Source: Bathymodiolus brooksi (lineage: Eukaryota > Mollusca > Bivalvia > Mytilida > Modiolidae). From it: a stretch of 64,000 bases of DNA. Below the pieces are notes generated by a model. That model saw only the letters and a list, made by a program, of their open reading frames with translations. It was not told the DNA's origin and made no database searches. The first letter of the stretch is position 1. Each line of letters opens with the position of its first letter. Positions 61,142-64,000 of the stretch are shown here, one piece after another. The stretch spans positions 102,479,505 to 102,543,504 of the forward strand of contig OY804575.1 of assembly GCA_963680875.1 (NCBI GenBank), written 5' to 3'. Position numbers and translations under genes: made by a program.

Positions 61142-62302
61142 TTAACGGAAAATTAGACGAGGCAGTTGCTACTGCCTGCCTCAATGGTAGTTACGGCCCT
61201 GTCCAACTACCTAACTCATTGAGCCACCCGGGCCCCCTAGTAAGATGTACTCATGTTGATTTATTATATTTAATGGTTTATTTTTATCTGACCTTTCCAC
61301 AGTCACTGTTTAATTGTTCTTACTCAAATCAGTCCATTTTTGGAAGGATCCAATATTATGTTTAGAAATGAAATGATGATAGCTTTGCGTGATCAAGAAC
61401 AACGATGTTGGCTTGTTTGAATTGAAGTGATATGTTTTAGCATTGTTTGTCTTGTATGATATTATATATTGAAACATTTTGTTATTTTTATAGGCATCAT
61501 GGTTAATCATAGTGACCGTTGTAGCAGCCCTCCTTGTTCTTATAGTGCTGATATCAGCTGCCGTACTGTTCAAAAGATGGAGGTAAAATAATACTTTTTA
61601 AACTATATCTTAAGTATTATATGTTTGCTTGGTAGATGCACTTCATTTTATAAGGCAAGCACAATTTATTTGAGGTCTCAACGGGTCAGACATTATTTAC
61701 TAACTAACTAACGAAGCTAAATTTCGAATTGTATAGATCTACACTGTTTAACCTAAAATATCGTTTTACGTCGAAATTTCGATTGTCAATATTAATAAAT
61801 ATGCAAAATAGTCATACTTTGATAGTAGTCATACAAAAACATTCCTTACAATATAACAGAGAAATTAACCAAAATAATAACAGAGGCAATAAGAGTGAAA
61901 TTGGATTATCTTTCATATATAGTATACATCTCGGATCCTAAATCATTGTTAATTACACATTGTTTAAATTGTTAGCATATTCTCTTGATCACTTTTGATA
62001 TTTGCATTTAATTTTATTTTTATTTTTATTTTTTTGTGTGGCCTTTTTGTTTTCTGTCCATCTTGGATTTATGGCGTCTAAATTACATTTTCAAACCTTT
62101 CATTACGATGATTACAACCTTATATTACTTCATTTACAGCCACAGAGAGTCACGGACGCTGAAACAAATCCCAGGAGAGATGAATAATTACGACAAAGAA
62201 CACTTTTCAGAACAGCCAGATTTTGACAGTGCTAATTACAGTTTTAGTGAAAGTGATTACGGAGATAATAACCAAAAGGGCTCATATATGGTGAACTCTT
62301 GA
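37441..62302 (+). CDS. DSL/EGF-mucin type I membrane protein with six tandem ~100-residue modules
   Basis: Fourteen exons join in frame: 4440 nt from the ATG at 37446 to TGA 62300-62302, 1479 residues. Order by residue: EGF 14-41, EGF 48-79, EGF 93-121, DSL 134-178, EGF 191-219, Cys-rich 226-248, Thr/Pro mucin tracts to about 785 interrupted by Cys cassettes at 320-360 and 561-600, six modules (about 790-1390), transmembrane helix 1400-1422, cytoplasmic tail to 1479. Introns alternate phase 2 and phase 1 through the module array. Many N-x-S/T sites in the modules. A cell-surface, heavily O-glycosylated role is likely; DSL suggests possible Notch-type binding but no MNNL domain is visible. The signal peptide must come from an upstream exon (candidate 31951-32017). 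I recognise no named orthologue. Confidence 0.85.
37485..37811 (+). other. Three EGF-like repeats
   Basis: Each keeps six cysteines or nearly so, and ends in C-x-C-x-x-G(Y)TG-x-x-C ([30 protein letters not shown]). EGF2 has the standard PC.NNG.C spacing. Extracellular binding modules. Confidence 0.9.
37845..37979 (+). other. DSL domain
   Basis: C-x8-C-x3-C-x12-C-x8-C-x8-C, with [20 protein letters not shown] and [10 protein letters not shown]. This matches the Delta/Serrate/LAG-2 domain (C..(Y/F)YG..C..(F)C...GHY.C...G...C..GW.G..C). One extra cysteine (CANG) is present in the x12 segment. DSL is the Notch-binding domain of Delta and Jagged; whether this one binds Notch is unknown. Confidence 0.85.
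38016..38190 (+). other. Fourth EGF-like repeat and short Cys/His-rich linker
   Basis: [25 protein letters not shown] is EGF-like with a CCC run. [14 protein letters not shown] followed by [13 protein letters not shown] is a partial repeat leading into the mucin tract. Confidence 0.75.
38403..38528 (+). other. Cysteine cassette 1 within the mucin region
   Basis: [19 protein letters not shown] then [11 protein letters not shown]...FFCPYKY, preceded by FPFTTVTR. About 42 residues with six cysteines; a reduced EGF-like or unknown fold. Confidence 0.75.
38529..39125 (+). repeat. Thr/Pro mucin minisatellite (PSTTPTT units)
   Basis: Tandem CCATCCACTACACCTACAAC units of 21 or 24 bp encode PSTTPTT(T). 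A dense O-glycosylation target. The antisense strand gives a long Val/Gly-rich open frame that is only a shadow. Confidence 0.9.
39126..39246 (+). other. Cysteine cassette 2 within the mucin region
   Basis: [19 protein letters not shown] then [11 protein letters not shown]...YFCPYKY, preceded by FQFTTVTR. Near-identical to cassette 1 in protein and DNA, so a recent internal duplication. Confidence 0.8.
39980..40215 (-). mobile_element. SINE family A (minus orientation), near full length
   Basis: GGTTTTTAACGCTACTTTCA, TTTATTGGTGCAGGAAACC, ATAATGTTGTATCGAG, GATTCGAACTCGAAAC, GTGATAGGCACTGATTGC, GTAAATCCAACTACCGT. Confidence 0.75.
40715..40890 (+). repeat. Repeat family M (plus orientation)
   Basis: GGGTGCAACTAGTGGAAC, CTTTAGTTTTCTGTGTCTTC, CTATTTATGGCTTTTTATTA, GGCATCTTCCAA. 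Diverged copy. Confidence 0.65.
41020..41287 (-). mobile_element. SINE family B (minus orientation), full length
   Basis: TTTAACGCCACTTTCAGCAA, TTTTAGTGGTGGAAGAAGCC, GCAAGCAACTGGTAAGC, GCCGGGCGCGAACCC, CCAACTATCTAACTCATTGA, GCCACCCGGGCCC. It is followed at once by another SINE. Confidence 0.75.
41350..41562 (+). mobile_element. SINE family A (plus orientation)
   Basis: CAGTGCCTATCACCACTTAA, GTTGTGAGTTCGATTCCCGG, CGATACAACATTATGTGATA, CCTCCACCAATAAAACTGAC, TTGAAAGTGGCGTTAAACAT. The first 30 bases of the head are missing. Confidence 0.75.
41815..41995 (-). repeat. Repeat family M, diverged (minus orientation)
   Basis: AAGGGCAATCAAG, GACAATGGAAATATTGG, GCTAGGACGAAGACAAAGAA, AAAAAACGGGGGTGAATCC, GGTGCTCGCGAAAGATAAGC. 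Confidence 0.5.
42596..42760 (-). mobile_element. SINE family C, partial (minus orientation)
   Basis: AGACATGTCTCTCCACTCGG, AGGAGAAGCAACAAATACCA, CTAATCATTACACTACCG. Matches the complement of 45168-45400. Confidence 0.6.
42874..43136 (+). CDS. DSL-mucin exon B (second half of module 1)
   Basis: Acceptor ATTTCAG|ACAAAC, donor ACCAG|GTAAAT, phase 2 in and 1 out. Encodes [16 protein letters not shown]...[16 protein letters not shown]...[12 protein letters not shown]. Confidence 0.85.
43300..43590 (+). repeat. Repeat family V, fullest copy
   Basis: GGACGCTTAGTCCCCGAGGA, CGCCCAATAGTCAGTG, CGAACCTTAGCTGATTTGG, GTATCTGATGAAGGTTATTC, GCGTCGTGCGCATTAAATTA, GATATCCACGTTTTTAT. Lies in the intron between exons B and C. 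Confidence 0.65.
43663..43720 (+). CDS. DSL-mucin exon C (module 2, short half)
   Basis: Acceptor TTTACAG|AGGCC, donor TATGG|GTAAGC, phase 1 in and 2 out. Encodes [19 protein letters not shown]. Confidence 0.85.
44235..44580 (-). repeat. Two tandem repeat family M copies (minus orientation)
   Basis: Copy one 44235-44350 (TTTGAAGATATCAAAAGAGT, AGAAGCCG, GACAATTAAATGGCAAG). Copy two 44397-44580 (GAAGATACCAAAGAGGTAAT, CGAACCCCACTAAAAGCC, GTGCTCTGGAAGGG). A short SINE-like CCACGATATAGTTATTAA sits between. Confidence 0.65.
44697..44956 (+). CDS. DSL-mucin exon D (module 2, long half)
   Basis: Acceptor TTTTAG|GAGCAG, donor GAAAG|GTAAGT, phase 2 in and 1 out. Encodes [16 protein letters not shown]...[20 protein letters not shown]. 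Confidence 0.88.
45168..45510 (+). mobile_element. SINE family C, full length
   Basis: tRNA-like head GGTGGTGGAATGGTTAACAT, GCTCGCCTCAAGGG, GGCTTCGAGCCCC (B-box-like); body GGTATTTGCTGCTTCTCAGC, TCCGAGTGAAGCGACATG, GGACTGTTGCTTCAGTGAGC, AAATCCAACTAAGCGTGTT; tail GACATAGCAGCTGAGTTGGC, GTTCAGCAACAATCACTCAA. Confidence 0.75.
45770..45842 (+). CDS. DSL-mucin exon E (module 3, short half)
   Basis: Acceptor TTCCAG|ATGTGA, donor TCGGG|GTAGGT, phase 1 in and 2 out. Encodes [20 protein letters not shown]; the cysteine pair is special to this copy. Confidence 0.85.
46188..46250 (+). repeat. SINE C tail fragment just before exon F
   Basis: CCATGATATAGCTGAAAATT, TGGCGGTAAATAACACTCAC, TCACTCACT, ending 16 bp before the acceptor of exon F at 46266. 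Confidence 0.65.
46266..46483 (+). CDS. DSL-mucin exon F (module 3, long half)
   Basis: Acceptor TTGTAG|GAAAAC, donor GCAG|GTACTT, phase 2 in and 1 out. Encodes [19 protein letters not shown]...[20 protein letters not shown]. Confidence 0.86.
46597..46945 (+). mobile_element. SINE family C, full length
   Basis: GCATCAGTGATGTAATGGTG, TTGGTACTTTCTGCTTCTCC, GTCCAAGTGGAGTGACATA, GGACTGTTGTTTCATTGA, ACAATCCAACTAAGTGTGTC; tail CATGATACAGCTGACAATTT, TTTAGCGTTAGATAACA. Confidence 0.75.
47295..47405 (-). repeat. Repeat family V (minus orientation)
   Basis: AAAACGTAGATATCAAATTT, GTGCACACGACGCGTTTCTG, GAATAACCTTCATCAGGTAT. Confidence 0.7.
47504..47549 (+). CDS. DSL-mucin exon G (module 4, short half)
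   Basis: Acceptor TTTGCAG|TTGTAG, donor AATGG|GTGAGT, phase 1 in and 2 out; only 46 nt. Encodes [15 protein letters not shown]. Confidence 0.82.
47825..48045 (-). repeat. Repeat family M (minus orientation)
   Basis: AAAAAGGAAATCAGAAGCCG, GACAGACAATTTAATGGCCA, GCAACACGAGCCCCACTAAA, GAACGAGGATGACC, TCCTGCTCTTCTAGTGG. Confidence 0.7.
48212..48453 (+). CDS. DSL-mucin exon H (module 4, long half)
   Basis: Acceptor TATTAG|GTATCC, donor AAAG|GTAAAT, phase 2 in and 1 out. Encodes [19 protein letters not shown]...[20 protein letters not shown]. Confidence 0.88.
49005..49165 (+). mobile_element. SINE family A, 3' two thirds
   Basis: ACCGCTCATGGCGAGGTACA, AAGTCGGTGATTTTCTCC, GGTTTCCTTCACCAATAAAG, CGATATAGCTGAAATG, TTGAAAGTGGCGTTTAACAC. 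Confidence 0.7.
49395..49585 (+). repeat. Repeat family M (plus orientation)
   Basis: GTGCCACTAGTGGATCACAA, CCCTTCCGGAATACGTGGGT, TTCATCCC, GGGATTCGTGTTGCTCGATC, TTTAGTTTTCTGTGTAGTG, GATTTACGGCTTCTGATTAC, GGTATCTTCAAA. A well-preserved copy. Confidence 0.75.
49636..49702 (+). CDS. DSL-mucin exon I (module 5, short half)
   Basis: Acceptor TTTACAG|CTGTTC, donor CAAG|GTAGGA, phase 1 in and 2 out. Encodes [19 protein letters not shown]. Confidence 0.86.
50001..50040. repeat. (AG)n microsatellite
   Basis: About 20 dinucleotide units in the intron between exons I and J. Confidence 0.9.
50085..50335 (+). mobile_element. SINE family A, full length
   Basis: GGTCGTCGTGATCGTGATC, TGGCAGTTGGATTTACAACT, CAGTGCCTATCATCACTAAA, TATGAGTTTGAATCCCGC, CACCAATAAAACTTACC, CGATATAACCGAAATAATGT, TTGAAAGTGGTGTTTAATAC. 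Confidence 0.75.
50522..50757 (+). CDS. DSL-mucin exon J (module 5, long half)
   Basis: Acceptor ATTTTAG|GGATAG, donor AGTG|GTAACT, phase 2 in and 1 out. Encodes [18 protein letters not shown]...[17 protein letters not shown]. Confidence 0.87.
51170..51330 (+). repeat. Dispersed repeat family I, copy 2
   Basis: GGGAATGATACGCTCCTTGC, ACAACAACTTACAGCAGCTC, AACAGTTTGTGTGGAGTGGT. Related to 33380-33620. Confidence 0.5.
51419..51463. repeat. (TCAA)n microsatellite
   Basis: About 10 tetranucleotide units, the kind that ends SINE B tails here. Confidence 0.9.
51658..51721 (+). CDS. DSL-mucin exon K (module 6, short half)
   Basis: Acceptor TTTTAAG|GGGTTG, donor GATGG|GTAAGT, phase 1 in and 2 out. 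Encodes [20 protein letters not shown]. The 7-kb intron after it holds the satellites. Confidence 0.83.
52405..55723. repeat. Satellite, 46-bp unit, about 72 copies
   Basis: Unit CACGCTAAAAAACATCAACA then ATACAAACATTGAGAACACA then ACATCC. Variants (CTAGAAAA, AAAAATAC, CAATGAG, CTACATCCC) mark higher-order periods: 506 bp (11 units, 52819 vs 53325) and 782 bp (17 units, 54279 vs 55061). Confidence 0.97.
55728..55860 (+). repeat. Repeat family M, truncated, abutting the satellite
   Basis: GTGGGGCTCGTGTTGCTCCT, CTGTTAATTTTCTGTGTTGT, GTGTCTTTGGACTGTCCATC, GATTGACCC. Begins a few bases after the last 46-bp unit. Confidence 0.7.
55867..56184. mobile_element. MITE, 318 bp, 5-bp TSD TATAG, with 82-bp internal tandem repeat
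   Basis: 17-bp terminal inverted repeats CAGGGGCGGATCCAGGA, flanked by TATAG at 55862-55866 and 56185-56189. The interior is about 2.8 copies of an 82-bp unit (CGTAAAATCGTGATTTTTCA, CACGAAATGCC, TTTTCGCGCCTCCCTCC). Confidence 0.9.
56274..57914. repeat. Satellite, 43-bp unit, about 38 copies
   Basis: Unit CATCGTGCTGACGTCTCTAC then TACATTAACAAGATTCATAC then ACA. The CATCATACTGACG variant recurs in blocks with 430-bp (10-unit; 56488 vs 56918) and, near the right end, 172-bp (4-unit) periods. Each unit carries TGACGTC, the CRE palindrome. Confidence 0.97.
58013..58150 (-). repeat. Degenerate repeat family M with internal duplication
   Basis: TCTGAAGATAACAAAAGAAT, AATCAGATACCGTAAATC, then GGACAGAAAATACAGTGG twice (44 bp apart). 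Confidence 0.6.
58173..58209. repeat. Short hairpin
   Basis: TTTTCGGCTAT and ATAGCCGAAAA flank a 15-base loop, extended outward by CTCATAATATT versus AATATGAG. A stem of over 15 bp, perhaps a very small foldback element. Confidence 0.55.
58702..58891 (+). CDS. DSL-mucin exon L (module 6, long half, juxtamembrane)
   Basis: Acceptor TTTTACAG|AAAACC, donor AAGTG|GTAAGT, phase 2 in and 0 out. Encodes [20 protein letters not shown]...[12 protein letters not shown]. Reading through the donor adds about 30 residues and a stop at 58985-58987, which would give a secreted form. Confidence 0.86.
59020..59255 (-). mobile_element. SINE family A (minus orientation)
   Basis: TATTTAACCCCACCTTCAAC, TTTATTGGTGGAGGAAATC, ATAATGTTGCATCGAG, AGTGGTGATATGCACTTATT, CGATCACGATCACGACAGCC. 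Confidence 0.7.
59570..59817 (-). mobile_element. SINE family B (minus orientation)
   Basis: GATTGATTGATTTTTGGTGT, TTAACGCCACTTTC, GTGGTGGAGGAAGCCGGAG, CATGGGCAAGCCACTGG, TCGGGCACGAACCCACGCC, GTAATCCAACAG. The head end is replaced by GGACCGTAACTATGGG. Confidence 0.72.
61195..61237 (-). repeat. SINE B head remnant
   Basis: GTCCAACTACCTAACTCATT and GAGCCACCCGGGCCCC. Upstream GGCAGTTGCTACTGCCTGCC is a small foldback (61162-61181). Confidence 0.6.
61494..61582 (+). CDS. DSL-mucin exon M (transmembrane helix)
   Basis: Acceptor TTTATAG|GCATCA, donor TGGAG|GTAAAA, phase 0 in and 2 out. Encodes [20 protein letters not shown] then SAAVLFKRW: a 23-residue hydrophobic helix followed by a basic stop-transfer. 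Confidence 0.92.
62140..62302 (+). CDS. DSL-mucin exon N (cytoplasmic tail and stop)
   Basis: Acceptor TTTACAG|CCACAG, phase 2 in, TGA at 62300-62302. The tail is Ser/Tyr/Asp-rich ([29 protein letters not shown]) with four tyrosines, but no motif I would name. Much shorter than a Delta/Jagged tail. Confidence 0.9.
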
Positions 62303-62397
62303 TGAAATGACAACAAAATGTAATTGATTATTAAAACATATTATTGTGAGGAAAAGGCAATGATGTATTTATATAGAGAATTATTATTCACGGTTAA

Positions 62398-62403
62398 AAT
62401 AAA
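62398..62403 (+). promoter_or_regulatory. Candidate polyadenylation signal of the DSL-mucin gene
   Basis: AATAAA about 96 nt after the stop codon; the first canonical hexamer downstream. Confidence 0.6.
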
Positions 62404-62589
62404 ATAGTGAATGCATAATACGATACCATTGAAACAATGTTAAGTCCGTCTACAAAAACGTGTGGAAATGGAAGAAATGCATTTGTGCAAATATATATTA
62501 CAAACTGTATATTAAGTATACGTATATAGGTCTTAGCAGATATATCGCTAGAGCTTGTACTATTATATATGTCGATCTAATTTAATTTG

Positions 62590-62865
62590 ATGTGAATACT
62601 GCAATCCGGTTGGCTGATCTACTTGGAGCAACATTGGTTATACATGACAACCCGTGTTGGTATTGTGACGTCGCCAACATATTCATTCGCCACAGACAAA
62701 TTCAAATAGTCCCATGAAATAATCGTAATTAAAATCAAGGAATAATTAAATTTTGTTGGTATCTTCAGACTCTTATAAGGAATATGTTAAATTTTTGAAC
62801 AGGTTTATTAAGCATATACTGTCCCTGACCAGGTTATAACCTGTTCAAAAATTAAAAATATTCCT
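62590..62865 (+). repeat. Dispersed repeat family E, copy 2, with terminal hairpin
   Basis: Collinear with 10150-10380. Ends with an inverted repeat: GGAATATGTTAAATTTTTGA ACAGG (62779-62803) against CCTGTTCAAAAATT...ATATTCC (62838-62862). Confidence 0.7.
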
Positions 62866-63163
62866 TAATTAAACATGAATATTAAATGTAGATGCCATCC
62901 AATCACAATATCAGACACAATCCCGTTTTGTGATGTATAAACTTCTATTTAACTTACATGTGGAAAACACTTGCATTATTGCATCATTTCATCAAAAGCG
63001 GAAGTTTGGGCCTATAGAAATAGTGTAACCCCTACTGTTCTAGCAGGTCATGTATTTATATGTTAGGGGGATTGGTTTTGTCTCTCTATACGACTTTTCT
63101 ATTGGACTTTGGACTTGTTCCGACAGTGGTACAGTCTTGTTTTTCATTGTATTACATTTGCTA

Positions 63164-63415
63164 TATGGCTCAATGAGTTAGGTCGTTGGATCTAACAACT
63201 CATACAAGTCTATCACCAATACGGCGTGGGTTCGCACCCGGCTTTGCAAATTACAAAAAAGGGTGCACTCGACTCGCAGCCGCAAGTGATAAAGTTTACC
63301 AGTTGCTTGCCCATGGTCGGTGGTTCTCTCCGGGTACTCTGGCTTCCTCCACCACTAAAACTGGTCGCCATGATATAGCTGAAATATTGTGGAAAGTGGC
63401 ATTAAACACCAAAAA
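63164..63415 (+). mobile_element. SINE family B (plus orientation), full length
   Basis: GGCTCAATGAGTTAGGTCGT, CACCAATACGGCGTGGGTTC, GCACCCGGC (B-box-like), GACTCGCAGCCGCAAGTG, GGGTACTCTGGCTTCCTCC, CCATGATATAGCTGAAATAT, GTGGCATTAAACACC, then (ATCA)n. Confidence 0.8.
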
Positions 63416-63419
63416 TCAT

Positions 63420-64000
63420 CAAATCAATCATATATTGCTACAAATTATAAATCCAGGTCACAATCGTCTTTCAATAAAAATGTTTATTATTTTTTATTTT
63501 TTTTTATTTCTGAATTTAAAATTAGTCAATGAATTGTAAAGAATGTTGTTTTGTACATAATAACTGGAATTCGTAAATGATTGAAATTACATTTCAACAG
63601 AATACGAGAGTCCCTAAATCACAAACCAACGTGATAAACCAACTGAACTAAAGATAAAAAAAATATTAGAGCAACGAATACTTTCGCAAAATGAAAACGA
63701 GGACAACATACCTCTCCCCATTATTTCATTTTGTGTACTTGATTGTCTTTGTGCTTGTTTTTGTTATGTAAATGATTTGCAATGTCTGTAGTATCTATTT
63801 GAAAATACCCCCCCCCCCCTCCCGCAAAAAAAAAAGAAGAAACAAATTATTTTACTGTACAAATTCATATTGATATTGATATAAAAAAAACATACATATG
63901 TTATGCAATAACAAGATTTTATATTTTTGTATATTATTATGTAAATATGTATACATTTGTAGATAATAAAACATGTATATATTTCGATATCCAATGATAT
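63420..64000. other. AT-rich intergenic tail of the window
   Basis: A C10-type run with TCCCGC at about 63810-63824 and poly-A; no gene or recognised repeat. The small minus-strand frame here has only low-complexity codons. Confidence 0.5.

Larger units (their letters stand above)
58892..61493. other. Intron between exons L and M
   Basis: SINE A (59020-59255), (CAAT)n at 59318-59370, SINE B (59570-59817), (CT)n at 61091-61133 and the end of another SINE B (61195-61237). Stretch 60100-60960 has small open frames but no recognised product. Confidence 0.6.

Overview
This is a metazoan nuclear window: AT-rich, with split genes, GT-AG introns, SINEs, DNA transposons and satellite arrays. The dispersed repeats look like those familiar from bivalve molluscs, especially mussels (Mytilidae). 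That host assignment is from memory of repeat families and is moderate in confidence. Two host genes lie head to head.

Left part (1213-25032, minus strand): the 5' half of the exportin-2 gene (CSE1L/CAS/XPO2), the nuclear export receptor that recycles importin-alpha. Thirteen coding exons encode about the first 474 residues. All junctions have GT-AG borders and keep one reading frame. The 3' half lies beyond position 1. The introns are full of mobile DNA: elements with CAGG...CCTG ends and 5- or 6-bp target duplications, a nearly 4-kb hAT-like transposon with an apparently intact two-exon transposase (15424-19372), SINEs and MITE-like repeats.

Middle (25033-37440): intergenic or 5'-intronic. 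It holds a LINE 3' end, SINE copies, a roughly 45-copy 30-bp satellite and several dispersed repeats. A short signal-peptide-like exon at 31951-32017 has the right phase to be the first exon of the next gene.

Right part (37441-62302, plus strand): an unusual type I membrane protein gene, reconstructed here as 14 exons encoding 1479 residues from the first in-frame ATG of the large exon. Order: three EGF repeats, a DSL domain (the hallmark of Notch ligands), a further EGF, Thr/Pro mucin tracts interrupted by two near-identical cysteine cassettes, six diverged copies of an unrecognised module of about 100 residues, a transmembrane helix and a tail of about 55 residues. The modules are encoded by exon pairs with strict phase 1 - phase 2 - phase 1 borders, so the array grew by exon-pair duplication. 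Intron 51722-58701 carries two large satellites (46 bp x ~72; 43 bp x ~38) with higher-order structure, and a MITE between them.

The best candidate for something undescribed is this DSL-mucin protein. The second is the set of five CAGG-ended elements with 5- or 6-bp target duplications, one of which split a BED zinc-finger ORF.
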